Shown: positions 47,601-56,537, counted from the first letter of the stretch. The stretch is DNA of 64,000 bases from Moraxella sp. K1664 (GCF_039693965.1 NZ_CP155576.1:2232001-2296000); one strand, 5' to 3'. Notes: generated by a model from the sequence alone, not told the origin. Numbers and translations: made by a program.

Positions 47601-48911
47601 CCCGCCTGCCTGCTCATGGACGTCCTTATCATGGTTTAGCATGAGAATGTCCGCCTTTAAGCCTTGTAGCAGGTTCGGCAGTGTGCCACCGTCAGGCACG
47701 GACTCATCAAAATCATCCTGCCAACGCACCTGCCATGTGGCGTGACTGTCGCCCCCTGATAGGTCGGCAAGCATGGCAAAGGTATCTCGGGACTCTTTGC
47801 CCAGTCGTGACAGCAGTCCATGCCCGTAGTCTTTGAGATAGACCATGTGCGGACGGATGATTTGCTGAGTTTTTAGCCATTGTCTGTCCACGATGTCCGC
47901 CCAAAACATCATCGATGGGTTAAAGTGCAGTAACACCACATCTAGATACAAAGACAACTGTTTTAAAAAATCAAGCTCCACTTTGGGGATTTGTTGCACG
48001 GTAAACAGATACAGAGCTTTGGGCAGAGCTTGTATGGCACGCATGGACAAAGTTTCGTTATTGGTATGATTGGCGTTGTTAGCAGTGCCGTCTCGCTTGC
48101 CTGACAGCACCTGCCAAAAACGCTCTTCTAACGCCAAGCGATAACGATACGTCTCGCCAAAAAGCTGTTGCCACAGATAGCCAAGCAGTCGCTCCAAATC
48201 CAAATAATGCTCTATGAGCCATTCAGGCATGTCGCTGTCATTGGCTTTGTCAGATTTATCATCAGATTTATCATTATCATTGTCATCGATTGGCTGTATC
48301 GCCCTAAAGGCTTTATCCAATCGCTCTTTCTCGCTCATCATCTGCTTGACGGTATCGGTGAGCGACACGCCATTTGCCCAGTCGCTAAGCCACTCAGGGC
48401 GATGGGTCAAATACCGCACATACAAGCGTGATAACTCATCGCACGCCTGCCACAGCCGAGTCTCGGGCAGGCTATTTGTATCGTCATCATACAAAGGCTT
48501 TATCAAAAAATAAAGTGGATGAGCCGTATCATCAAGCAGTTGGGCATTTTTTTCAAACTCACTCATCACAAAGCCAAAAATCCGCCAACGCATGATGGAC
48601 GCGGACAAAACCGCCACTTCTGGCACGGACAGAGCGTCATGGGGATGTGCCTGTGCGTCTAGCTCCAACACCGTTCTCATCATGTCCCACTGGTATTTAC
48701 CCCAAAACTGGGCGGTAAACAGCGTGCTAATGCCCACACGGCTCGCCACGGTCTTGGTCAGCCAGTCGCCTAACACCATGGACGGCACGATGACGGTAAA
48801 CGGGGTAAAAATCAGATGGGCAAGGTCATCTTCTGCGTTATTTTTTTGATAAAAATCAATCAAATGACCCACAAGACGGTCGGTGTTATTGGACTGGATG
48901 ATGTGAAACAT
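44649..48911 (-). CDS. recC: RecBCD enzyme subunit RecC (exodeoxyribonuclease V gamma)
   Basis: Subunit that recognises Chi-type sites and splits the strands in RecBCD. About 1420 residues from the ATG at 48911 (MFHIIQSNNTDRLVGHL, the usual RecC start style); the frame extends 17 codons further to a TTG. Family blocks: VIVPSMVLGDWLTKTVASRVGI with FWGKYQWDMMRTVL, DVVVLLPDIVSSEDIIRSVF, and late in the protein LFRFFVHHLLWQM. IS110 copy D follows the stop codon within 26 bases, and IS110 copy E lies 450 bases upstream in opposite orientation, so recC is bracketed by inverted copies. Confidence 0.92.
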   Translation of the reverse strand: MFHIIQSNNTDRLVGHLIDFYQKNNAEDDLAHLIFTPFTVIVPSMVLGDWLTKTVASRVGISTLFTAQFWGKYQWDMMRTVLELDAQAHPHDALSVPEVAVLSASIMRWRIFGFVMSEFEKNAQLLDDTAHPLYFLIKPLYDDDTNSLPETRLWQACDELSRLYVRYLTHRPEWLSDWANGVSLTDTVKQMMSEKERLDKAFRAIQPIDDNDNDKSDDKSDKANDSDMPEWLIEHYLDLERLLGYLWQQLFGETYRYRLALEERFWQVLSGKRDGTANNANHTNNETLSMRAIQALPKALYLFTVQQIPKVELDFLKQLSLYLDVVLLHFNPSMMFWADIVDRQWLKTQQIIRPHMVYLKDYGHGLLSRLGKESRDTFAMLADLSGGDSHATWQVRWQDDFDESVPDGGTLPNLLQGLKADILMLNHDKDVHEQAGGQVVATLLDDELFAHADDVADDMLMQKVRPKIPLGLDIGADMGSLSIHACHSLKRQLELSRLMIAKYLNDNPERSLADVVVLLPDIVSSEDIIRSVFPDGRGADGLTLPIKITGTPDKSIDELIGAIMGFYTLLGEPTSRFYADEVYEWLLTPALYESFGLSFDEMRRGVELLRQAGFRRGFDERHLSATLHADDSDYRYTFSHALDRLVLGLLNPTKTPSRALHPFVWRARAFGEASLPLMGVSLGDEPVIHALTAIHAGLSANRQQLTAVDSVERLLNHIEHDVINRYFGHWHDSVAMRAIFNTKNAMMSSLRANRYYHHHLTVGQEQVGSVASADDIRLSMKFVLESLSETVKAQAISAEPSEVITFARFGAVRSIPFGLTVMLDMNLASFPRQDRAVRLDLMRAGVRRLGDRYNEDDDNGAFLDALLCTKDACLIFYQGLSSDGKTKLLPASVVGELIEFLKTEAQWRADGMNDWQTDVETETDDMNDDITMLINQLMPALVEDYLITYHSPTFFDKAVYYHDDHQITPADDMAGQLKAHLTARLTALKHRQKQALPPPQLWQDIRHTLDSPVATPQPSSLIMDDKAVQELADWLGQSLACPDDKALAHHIKAMCEHYELTLPTHMQAGELIGRFKNLSKTYLHDKVKIDKERTPDEQNEPLSLDSLANYHMNELFIRGAQFGLFDTQTGDESFRQVLDTMSRAGDHRHNDAIFAMQSLYYGDRLPAGQLRLSTPDEYFTQLKDDLGEFGNTLDTLRQDERYAKALGTGGGVLSTTSEQSAPLICDDIHIDITASLPTNDTSDLSNTPDTSWRTILPNTARAEHLFRFFVHHLLWQMTGDDDKFSLWQYRKAGGDTHLSGRTFAIGGIDTRTAKAHILNLIVLAQLAKRELIVMTHRDALAYIARSQTDDAKITPKLFEKWIGYEYSDIYETDSRHETWQLALQGADPYKALTTYLPLALPLYQLMFGSLIAVDKLNEKR

Positions 48912-49003
48912 GGACAAATCGGCTCGGTATTGATGATAAGATGATGACTGGGATAGCCCCAAAAAATTTCCTTAATTTTACCGTGATTTTGGTAAATTTT
49001 CCA

Positions 49004-49012
49004 TGTTATAAT
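49004..49012 (+). promoter_or_regulatory. Extended -10 promoter
   Basis: TGTTATAAT: a TATAAT (49007-49012) preceded by TGn, 62 bases before the small ORF at 49075. No good -35, as is common with extended -10 promoters. Confidence 0.45.
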
Positions 49013-49074
49013 AACCCCATTTAGCAATCATTGACAAATTTATCAAAACAAACCCCAACCCATTGATTCATATC

Positions 49075-49239
49075 ATGAAAAAATCCGACATCAAACACGC
49101 CTGCTCCAAATGCTATCCTTATCTTAAAAAAGCCGTGTTAGGTGTCTTGGCGGTGTTTGTATTGCTGTTTGTGGTGTCAATGGGCATAGGCTTTTATCAA
49201 AACAGCCAAGAGATTAACCCCATACCTGTGGCGTTGTGA
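49075..49239 (+). CDS. Hypothetical 54-residue single-pass membrane protein
   Basis: Starts MKKSDIKHACSKCYPYLKK, then one strong membrane segment (AVLGVLAVFVLLFVVSMGIG, about 20-40), and ends NSQEINPIPVAL. A CSKC pair (residues 10 and 13) precedes the membrane segment on the probable cytoplasmic side. It is divergent from recC and preceded by an extended -10 promoter. No family recognised; the coding call rests on composition, topology and the promoter. Confidence 0.55.
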   Translation: MKKSDIKHACSKCYPYLKKAVLGVLAVFVLLFVVSMGIGFYQNSQEINPIPVAL

Positions 49240-49349
49240 TGATGGATTGGTATTTTAAATTAATGGTGTGTTAAGTTAAATTAAATGGATTTGCTGGGAA
49301 AAATGGCATTTTGCTTTATGACAATTTTTTTTAAAATTAATATGTTAAA

Positions 49350-49362
49350 CTTCCTGCAAAAC
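49350..49362. repeat. Left arm of the palindrome holding IS110 copy E
   Basis: CTTCCTGCAAAAC; the exact inverse, GTTTTGCAGGAAG, lies at 50698-50710 on the far side of the insertion. Confidence 0.85.
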
Positions 49363-49379
49363 TAGTTTTCCGTTCGCCC

Positions 49380-49502
49380 TTGTATCAACCCAACACCAAA
49401 CCTAGATTATCTGCTAGAATGTTGTTGGGTTATACAAGCAAAGAGAACACGGGTTCGCCCTTAGTGTCTTAACACTGGTGCTCAGATGGTGTCCTTTGCT
49501 TG
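49380..49502 (+). ncRNA. Putative IS110 bridge RNA, copy E
   Basis: Stem 1: TTGTATCAACCCAACA (49380-49395) with TGTTGGGTTATACAA (49423-49437), one bulged base, closing a 27-base loop. Stem 2: CAAGCAAAG (49435-49443) with CTTTGCTTG (49494-49502), then ACAC/GTGT, and an inner hairpin AGTGT-CTTA-ACACT. Two looped stem units in the left-end non-coding region match the known architecture of IS110-group bridge RNAs (target-binding and donor-binding loops, described for IS621). Expression and guide function are inferred. Confidence 0.55.
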
Positions 49503-49573
49503 TCATCTTAACTCTGAATGGTATCTAAGTGCGTTTATTAAAACAGACACTGCATAAACAAGGCAAGAGACAG

Positions 49574-50557
49574 ATGATACACTATATTGGCATAGACATC
49601 AGCAAAGCAAAGTTTGATGTTGCATTTATAAACCCAAGCACAAATAAAGTAAAAACCAAGGTTTTTAACAACAACAAAGCAGGCTTTGATTTACTGCTTG
49701 CTTGGTTAAAAACCAATGTCAGCAATCATCTTGATGAGCTACACATCATCCTAGAAGCAACAGGGGTTTATCATGAACACCTAAGTGAGTTTCTTGATGA
49801 TAATAATATCAAGCAAAGCATTGTCAATCCTAACTATGTCCGCAAATTTGCAGACAGTTTGGGGGTAATCCATAAAACTGATAAAAAAGACAGCATTATT
49901 TTATCAAGGTATGGTTATAGCCACAAGCCTGAGGTTTGGGTAGCACCTAGCATTGAAGCCAAACAGCTAAAAGCTCTATTGGCTCGCTTAGAAGCACTCA
50001 AAGAAGATTTGCAACGAGAGCAAAACCGACAAGAGTTGCTCTTATCACCCAATCTGCCCGATTTGGTTAAAGCATCCATGCAAACAGTCATCAATGTCCT
50101 TCAAGAGGAAATTGCCAAACTCACCAAAGACATTGATGACTTTGTTGACAAACAACCAAGTTTAAAGCAAGACAAAACCTTACTTGAAACCATTGACGGC
50201 ATTGGTTCTGTTATTGCCAAAGAAGTGGTATGCTTAATACATACCAAACAATTTAAAAAAGCCTCACAGATGGCTTCGTTTTTAGGCTTAATACCCAAAC
50301 AAAGACAGTCAGGTGTCTTTAAGGGAGCAACCAAACTGTCCAAACAAGGGCAAGTCTCTTTGCGTGCTAAGCTGTATATGTCTGCAATGAGTGCCATTCG
50401 TTATAATAGCACCATTAAGGCATTTTATGAACGATTACAACAAAACGGTAAAACCAAAATGCAAGCCTTATGTGCTTGTATGCGTAAATTGGTACATATC
50501 TGTTTTGGTGTTATCAAAACCCAAACATCCTTTGAGCAACAAGTATCTTTAAGTTAG
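49574..50557 (+). CDS. IS110-family DEDD transposase, copy E
   Basis: 327 residues from the ATG at 49574, preceded by AAGGCAAGAGAC. RuvC-like N-terminal domain (GIDISKAKFDVAF, ILEATGVYHEHL, HKTDKKDSIILSRY) and C-terminal transposase_20 domain (TIDGIGSVIAKEVV, FLGLIPKQRQSGVF, LRAKLYMSAMSAIRYN). Near-identical to copy D, indicating recent movement. Confidence 0.93.
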   Translation: MIHYIGIDISKAKFDVAFINPSTNKVKTKVFNNNKAGFDLLLAWLKTNVSNHLDELHIILEATGVYHEHLSEFLDDNNIKQSIVNPNYVRKFADSLGVIHKTDKKDSIILSRYGYSHKPEVWVAPSIEAKQLKALLARLEALKEDLQREQNRQELLLSPNLPDLVKASMQTVINVLQEEIAKLTKDIDDFVDKQPSLKQDKTLLETIDGIGSVIAKEVVCLIHTKQFKKASQMASFLGLIPKQRQSGVFKGATKLSKQGQVSLRAKLYMSAMSAIRYNSTIKAFYERLQQNGKTKMQALCACMRKLVHICFGVIKTQTSFEQQVSLS

Positions 50558-50811
50558 TTTGTAAGATACTAGATACCAGATACTTAAAAAACCATTGACT
50601 TAGGTGGGGTATCATGGTATCTGAGCTATGCCTGCGGGTGGCGGAAAACCGTTATGGGTAGGCATGGCTCGCCATGAACGGTTTTCTTTAATTTGGGGTT
50701 TTGCAGGAAGTCTGTTATCTTTTTAAATATGTTTTTCCAACAAATTTACCAAAATACCATACATAAACACGACTTATTTTAAACATGAAAATTTTAAAAG
50801 CCATACTTCAA

Positions 50812-50919
50812 TCTCAACTTAAAGTTATAAATTATTGATTTTTCAATGATTATTTTTCAGGTTGTAGGGGCGAATTGCAATTCGCCCTTGATAAATCAAC
50901 CACTTACATAAAGTTGAGA
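50812..50919. repeat. MITE-like palindromic repeat, complete copy 2
   Basis: 108 bp with terminal inverted repeats TCTCAACTTAAAG (50812 on) and TAAAGTTGAGA (50909-50919). The internal palindrome CGAATTGCAATTCG and TTGATAAATCAA are shared with 4647-4755. It lies in the otherwise gene-free stretch 50711-51026 before dnaE. Confidence 0.75.
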
Positions 50920-51026
50920 ATGGGGTAAACCATTTAACTTTTAAAAACCATTTAACAGCCAATAACCTTTTATTTTACCAATTATTTTCCCAAACCCATT
51001 TTAAAAATTAAAAACAGAGCGAATTT

Positions 51027-54000
51027 ATGTCATTTGTGCATTTGGGTGTGCGTACCGAATACGCCATTGTTGATTCTATCGTCAAAATCAAAGAGCTGGT
51101 CAAACGTGCCGTGGATGACGGGCAGACCGCCTTGGGCATTGCCGATCTTAAAAACACCTTTGCCCTAGTCAAGTTCTACAAAGCCTGCCTTACTGCTGGT
51201 ATCAAGCCCTTGCTTGGCACAGAAGTCATCACGGGCGATGATTTTAGTGCGACCGCTGAGCATGAGAGTTTTAGCGTCATACTCTACGCCATGAACAACG
51301 ACGGCTACCAAAACATCTTACGCCTAGTCTCAGACAGCTACACCAACCGACCCATGGGCGAGAACGGCAAAGTAACAATCAGCACGCCCATTGTGTTAAA
51401 GCGGGATTTGTTCGACCCTGCCAAGAACGCAGGGATTATCGCCATACTCACGCACCGCTCGGAGATAACGTCCGCCTTGCGTGGGGGGATGAATGCGATA
51501 GGCACATGGCAACAAGCCTTTGGCGACCGTCTGTATCTGGCGGTCAAACGCACCCACGTCCATGATGACGACCTAAACCGTGACATCATCATGGCAGGGG
51601 CGAGATTTGGCGTGCCTATCATCGCTCATAATGACGTGCGTTTTATGAACGCCAGTGTCCGCAGTCAAGGCAAAGAAGACACCGCCAGTACAGACTTTGA
51701 CGCTCACGAAGCCCGTGTATGTATCGCCAGTGGCTATGTGCTGGCGGACACCACACGCCCCCGCATTTATAGTGAGTTGCAGTATTTTAAAACCCAAAGC
51801 GAGATGAGTGCGTTGTTTGCTGACATTCCCCAAGTCATCGAAAACACCGCCCTGCTGGCGTCTCGCTGTAACGTCACGCTCACCCTTGGCAAAAACTTTT
51901 TGCCCGCCTTTCCCATACCCGAAGGCATGACCGAAGAAGAGTTTTTCCGCAAGACATCCGAAGATGGGCTAAACAGACGATTAGATAAACTCTATCCGCC
52001 CGAGAGCCGAGACGAGAGCTGGGCGGACGTGCGAAAGCCTTATGATGAACGCCTTGAATTTGAAGTGGACATCATCTTAAAAATGGGCTTTCCGGGCTAC
52101 TTTCTCATCGTGATGGATTTTATCCGCTGGGCAAAAGAAAATGGCGTGCCTGTCGGACCGGGGCGTGGCTCGGGGGCAGGCTCGCTGGTGGCATATAGCC
52201 TAAACATCACTGACCTTGACCCCTTGCGATATGATTTGCTCTTTGAGAGATTTCTAAACCCTGAACGTGTCAGTATGCCTGACTTTGATGTGGACTTTTG
52301 TATCGAAGGGCGAGACCGAGTCATCGCTTATGTTGCCGATACTTATGGGCGAATGGCAGTCTCACAAATCATCACCTTCGGTACGATGGCGGCAAGGGCA
52401 GTGGTGCGAGACGTGGCACGAGTGCAGGGCAAATCATATGGTCTTGCCGATAAAATCTCCAAACTCATCCCCAAAACCCCTGGTATCTCGCTTGATGACG
52501 CAGTCAAAGAAGAGCCTTTATTAAAAGATTTGCTCACCAATGCCGACACCCAAGACCACGAACAGGCGGTTGAGATTTGGGAGATGGCACAAAAACTCGA
52601 AGGCATGACCCGTAACGTCGGTAAGCACGCAGGGGGCGTACTCATCGCCCCGAATCGTATCAGTGATTTTAGTGCCATTTATGCCGATGATGAAGGGCAT
52701 TTTGTCAGTCAGTATGATAAAGATGATGTCGAAGCGGTCGGACTGGTGAAGTTTGACTTTTTGGGACTTAGAAACCTGACCGTCATCAAGTCTGCCATTA
52801 ACAACATCGATGAACGCCTTGCCAGAGAAGGGCTTGACCCCATTGACCTAGATGAATTGCCCCTAGATGACACGGCGGTGTATGAGCATGTCCTACAAAA
52901 TGGCAACACCACGGCAGTATTCCAGCTTGAAAGCTCAGGCATGAAAAAATACCTAAAACAGTTAAAACCGTCCAACATCGAAGACGTCATCGCCATGTGT
53001 GCCTTGTACCGCCCCGGCCCTTTGGAGACGGGAATGGTGTCGGATTTTATCGACCGCAAGCACGGCATACAAGAAGTCGCCTACCCTGACCCCCAATATC
53101 AGCACGACTGGCTAAAACCTGCCTTGGAGCCGACTTATGGGGTCATCGTCTATCAAGAACAAGTCATGCAAATCGCCCAGACCTTAGCAGGCTACACCTT
53201 AGGCGGAGCGGACATGCTAAGACGTGCCATGGGCAAGAAAAAGCCCGAAGAGATGGCAGCTCAGCGGTCGGTGTTCGAAGAAGGGGCGATAGGGCTTGGC
53301 GTGGATGGTGAGCTTGCCATTAAGATTTTTGAGCTTGTGGAGAAATTTGCAGGCTATGGATTTAACAAATCGCACTCGGCAGCCTATGGCGTACTCGCCT
53401 ACCAAACCGCTTATCTAAAACATTACTACCCTGCCGAGTTCATGGCGGCGGTACTGACATCGGAGATGGATGACACCGATACCGTGGTCTTTTTAATCAG
53501 CGACTGTAAGGATAACTTTGATCTAGAAGTGCTACCGCCATCGGTCAATCACAGCCAATTTCACTTCGTCGCTCGTGACCCCAAAACCATCATCTATGGA
53601 CTAGGAGCAGTCAAAGGCGTGGGCGAAGACGCGGTCGCCAGTATCGTCAAGGCAAGAAGCGAAGGGGCTTTTAAGGATTTATACGATTTTTGTAACCGTG
53701 TGGACACCAAAAAAGTCGGCAAACGTGCCTTGGAAGCTCTCATCAATGCTGGCTGTTTTGATGACCTAGCAGGCGTGCTACGTCCCGAACTGCTTGACAT
53801 TCATGGCAAAAACTTATCCTACCAAATCCGTGGCGGACTCTGGGAACAACTCCCCCAAGCCATGGAAGTGGCTCACCAAAACCGACTAAACAGCGAAGCA
53901 GGTACGTTTGACTTATTTGCCGAAGTAGATGAAGGGCTGTCCGTCGCTCCGCCCTTGCCTGACATCATCTGGGGCGACCAAACTCGCCTGCGTGGCGAGA

Positions 54001-54821
54001 AAGACACGTTAGGACTGTATCTGACAGGTCATCCCATGGATGCTTATCGTGATGAATTGCCTCGCTATACCAACGTCAAAAACCTAAGCGAAGTGTCCGA
54101 GACAGGCTATGGTAAATTTGCCTTAGTGGCAGGACTGGTGATAGACGTGGCAAACTTTGGCAACCGTGTCGCCATCACCTTAGATGACGGCAGTTGTCGC
54201 TTGGAGCTGAGCTGTTATATGGACAAATACCAACGTATCTCGCCCCTGCTTGAAAGCAACATCAGCCTAAATGCCGTCCTAAGCCAAAAATACGCCCATC
54301 TTGCCAAAGAAGACAAAAACTTCAACCCCAAACGCCTAAACATGCAAACATTGGCAAAGATTGACAAAAAAGACTGGGAACAGCTAAACAACCTAAACGG
54401 CGTGATTCTCATCGCTCGCATTAGCGTTAGCGAAAATGACGGACGGGTGTTCGCTCGCCTACAAGGGGGCAAGAACATCATCGAGTCTCGCCTAAAATCG
54501 TTGGACGGCTTGCACGTCAAACTGCACAGCCACGACACCGAGCGACTGTCGGTACTGACCAGCCTGCTAAAAGAGAACGTCCCGCCCAACCCTGATGAGA
54601 TTGACAGATTCATCAAATCCGAAACAACGACCGAAGATGGGGGAGCCATCATTGACGCAAATGGCAACACCCCTGACGGCTGTCTGCCGGTGTCGCTGTA
54701 TCTGTACGATGAATGCAGTATCTGTAAAGTGTTGACGAATGACCGTTTTCGCCTATATCCATCTGACAACAACCTAAACCGCCTAAGATACACCTTTGGG
54801 TCGGATTTGGTGGTGAAATAA
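51027..54821 (+). CDS. dnaE: DNA polymerase III alpha subunit
   Basis: Replicative polymerase. 1264 residues, somewhat longer than the E. coli protein (1160). N-terminal PHP domain (FVHLGVRTEYAIVDS, then GIKPLLGTEVI), where HLRxHxE-type metal residues are partly changed as in other DnaE lacking a working PHP exonuclease. The polymerase palm has GPGRGSGAGSLVAYSL, the catalytic PDFDVDF, the YRPGPLETGMVSDFI block and YGFNKSHSAAYGVLAYQTAY. A helix-hairpin-helix and OB-fold region follows. trmJ starts 22 bases after the stop codon. Confidence 0.95.
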   Translation: MSFVHLGVRTEYAIVDSIVKIKELVKRAVDDGQTALGIADLKNTFALVKFYKACLTAGIKPLLGTEVITGDDFSATAEHESFSVILYAMNNDGYQNILRLVSDSYTNRPMGENGKVTISTPIVLKRDLFDPAKNAGIIAILTHRSEITSALRGGMNAIGTWQQAFGDRLYLAVKRTHVHDDDLNRDIIMAGARFGVPIIAHNDVRFMNASVRSQGKEDTASTDFDAHEARVCIASGYVLADTTRPRIYSELQYFKTQSEMSALFADIPQVIENTALLASRCNVTLTLGKNFLPAFPIPEGMTEEEFFRKTSEDGLNRRLDKLYPPESRDESWADVRKPYDERLEFEVDIILKMGFPGYFLIVMDFIRWAKENGVPVGPGRGSGAGSLVAYSLNITDLDPLRYDLLFERFLNPERVSMPDFDVDFCIEGRDRVIAYVADTYGRMAVSQIITFGTMAARAVVRDVARVQGKSYGLADKISKLIPKTPGISLDDAVKEEPLLKDLLTNADTQDHEQAVEIWEMAQKLEGMTRNVGKHAGGVLIAPNRISDFSAIYADDEGHFVSQYDKDDVEAVGLVKFDFLGLRNLTVIKSAINNIDERLAREGLDPIDLDELPLDDTAVYEHVLQNGNTTAVFQLESSGMKKYLKQLKPSNIEDVIAMCALYRPGPLETGMVSDFIDRKHGIQEVAYPDPQYQHDWLKPALEPTYGVIVYQEQVMQIAQTLAGYTLGGADMLRRAMGKKKPEEMAAQRSVFEEGAIGLGVDGELAIKIFELVEKFAGYGFNKSHSAAYGVLAYQTAYLKHYYPAEFMAAVLTSEMDDTDTVVFLISDCKDNFDLEVLPPSVNHSQFHFVARDPKTIIYGLGAVKGVGEDAVASIVKARSEGAFKDLYDFCNRVDTKKVGKRALEALINAGCFDDLAGVLRPELLDIHGKNLSYQIRGGLWEQLPQAMEVAHQNRLNSEAGTFDLFAEVDEGLSVAPPLPDIIWGDQTRLRGEKDTLGLYLTGHPMDAYRDELPRYTNVKNLSEVSETGYGKFALVAGLVIDVANFGNRVAITLDDGSCRLELSCYMDKYQRISPLLESNISLNAVLSQKYAHLAKEDKNFNPKRLNMQTLAKIDKKDWEQLNNLNGVILIARISVSENDGRVFARLQGGKNIIESRLKSLDGLHVKLHSHDTERLSVLTSLLKENVPPNPDEIDRFIKSETTTEDGGAIIDANGNTPDGCLPVSLYLYDECSICKVLTNDRFRLYPSDNNLNRLRYTFGSDLVVK

Positions 54822-54843
54822 GCCCTGATTTAGTTGAATTGAC

Positions 54844-55644
54844 ATGCCAAACACCCCCCTAAACCGCATTCACACCATCATGGTTAATACAACCCTGCCT
54901 GCCAATATCGGCTCGGCAGCTCGTGCCATGCACACCATGGGACTGTCCCACTTGACCGTGGTCGCCCCCCGCCTACCCATTGATGAGACCAGTCACGCCA
55001 ATGCTGCTGGTGGCGCGTCCGTCCTAGATAATGCCATCATCGCCGACACCATCGAGACTGCATTATCGCCACACGCCTTGATTGTCATGGCATCGGCACG
55101 CACTCGCCATCTACCCAAGCCTGTCATCACACCAAATGAGTGTGCGGTGCTATGCCATGATTTTTTGGCTAAAAACCCCCATGCAACCGTCGCCTTGGTC
55201 TTTGGACGTGAAGACAGGGGGCTGACCAATGATGAGTTGGCACTGGCGGATTATCATGTACAAATCCCTGCCAACCCTGCCTATCCTGTGCTTAACGTGG
55301 CAAGTGCCGTGCAAGTCATTACAAGCACGCTCTATGCCTATTTTGATGAGCAAAACAGCGACAAAACCAAAGACGACACCCATTATAATCAGCACAATCT
55401 CAAATACCAGCTTGACATCCATCATCGCACCGAATGGGACGAGCCTGCCATCACCCACGCCCAAAAAATGGGGCTTGATGACGCCATCACAAGCCTACTC
55501 ATCAAGCTCAATCTCGCCCGAGATGATGAGCTAAAAGACCTACCCAAACGCTTATCCCGCCTATCTTCTCGCCTGCAACTTGACCAAAAAGAATACGCCC
55601 TACTGCGAGCGTTATTGGCAAAGATTGATAAGAAGATTGGCTAA
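54844..55644 (+). CDS. trmJ: tRNA (cytidine/uridine-2'-O-)-methyltransferase
   Basis: SPOUT-class methyltransferase that modifies position 32 of tRNAs with SAM. 266 residues. Motif 1 is HTIMVNTTLPANIGSAARAM; motif 2 is VALVFGREDRGLTNDEL; motif 3 is PANPAYPVLNVASAVQVI, where the SAM-binding knot forms. A C-terminal helical tail of about 80 residues matches the TrmJ type. The short gap after dnaE suggests co-transcription. Confidence 0.92.
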   Translation: MPNTPLNRIHTIMVNTTLPANIGSAARAMHTMGLSHLTVVAPRLPIDETSHANAAGGASVLDNAIIADTIETALSPHALIVMASARTRHLPKPVITPNECAVLCHDFLAKNPHATVALVFGREDRGLTNDELALADYHVQIPANPAYPVLNVASAVQVITSTLYAYFDEQNSDKTKDDTHYNQHNLKYQLDIHHRTEWDEPAITHAQKMGLDDAITSLLIKLNLARDDELKDLPKRLSRLSSRLQLDQKEYALLRALLAKIDKKIG

Positions 55645-55763
55645 ATATTGGCGAACTTACCACTTTTGGGCAATGGGCTAGGACGTGATTTTGTTATACA
55701 ATCATGTCATCTTGCTTTTTCTTAACTTATGTCAATTTTTTAATGGTTGTTTTGGTGTCCTTT

Positions 55764-56513
55764 ATGAAATCTTTGACCCTACCCCTATTATCTACACTCA
55801 TGCTAAACCTGCCCGTTGCTCATGCTGACGTGACCGTCTATGCAGCAGCCAGCTTGACCGATGTCATGGGCGAGCTTAATGCGATGTATGAGACAAAATA
55901 CCGCACCAAAGTAAAGACTTCTTATGCATCATCAGGCACGCTCGCCAAGCAGATAGAACAAGGCGGTAAGGCAGATGTGTTTATCTCGGCGGACGTGGCA
56001 TGGATGACTTATCTTAATAGAAAAAATCTCATTAGCTCTGCCAACACCACGCATTTGCTGGGCAATCGTTTGGTGATGATTAGCCCCACCAAAAAACCTG
56101 TCGCAGTCACGATGAGCCAAAATTTTAATATCGTTGGCAGTTTTACAGGCAAACTCTGCACAGGCAACACCGCCAGTGTCCCCGTCGGCAAATACGCCAA
56201 AGAAGCACTCACGCACATGACGTGGTGGCAGAGTATCAAACCAAGACTGGTCGAGACCGAAGACGTGCGTGTCGCCTTAAATTTTGTTGCCCGTGGCGAA
56301 TGTCCACTTGGTATCGTCTACGCCACTGACGCCATCAGCACCCAAGCGGTAAAGACCGTGGCGACTTTTCCCACTAACAGTCACACGCCCATCATTTATC
56401 CTGCGGGACTTGTCCGTCCCAATAACAGCGATGCCAAGCGATTTTATCAATTTTTACAATCCAACGATGCCAAAGCAGTTTTTGAAAAATATGGATTTAC
56501 CCCATTAAAATAA
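55764..56513 (+). CDS. modA: Molybdate ABC transporter, periplasmic binding protein
   Basis: Captures molybdate (or tungstate) in the periplasm. About 249 residues from the ATG at 55764, which starts a Sec signal ending NLPVAHA; an ATG at 55743 is also possible. ModA landmarks: VTVYAAASLTDVMGELN, KTSYASSGTLAKQIEQGGKA, DVFISADVAWM and NFVARGECPLGIVYATDA. First gene of modA-modB-modC. Confidence 0.93.
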   Translation: MKSLTLPLLSTLMLNLPVAHADVTVYAAASLTDVMGELNAMYETKYRTKVKTSYASSGTLAKQIEQGGKADVFISADVAWMTYLNRKNLISSANTTHLLGNRLVMISPTKKPVAVTMSQNFNIVGSFTGKLCTGNTASVPVGKYAKEALTHMTWWQSIKPRLVETEDVRVALNFVARGECPLGIVYATDAISTQAVKTVATFPTNSHTPIIYPAGLVRPNNSDAKRFYQFLQSNDAKAVFEKYGFTPLK

Positions 56514-56537
56514 ATCATACCTGCGAACACCACTTAC

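Larger units (their letters stand above)
49365..50689 (+). mobile_element. IS110-family insertion sequence, copy E, intact
   Basis: About 1325 bp, the same element as copy D in the opposite orientation. It has a 209-base structured region before the transposase ATG and 132 bases after the stop. The right end contains a large hairpin (AAAACCGTT ... CATGGC-TC-GCCATG ... AACGGTTTT, about 50645-50686). It is inserted in the loop of a perfect 13-bp palindrome. Confidence 0.93.

Noticed and set aside
54215-54793. 192-codon minus-strand ORF
   Set aside because: Antisense shadow of the dnaE 3' region; Ser/Arg-rich composition typical of shadow frames.
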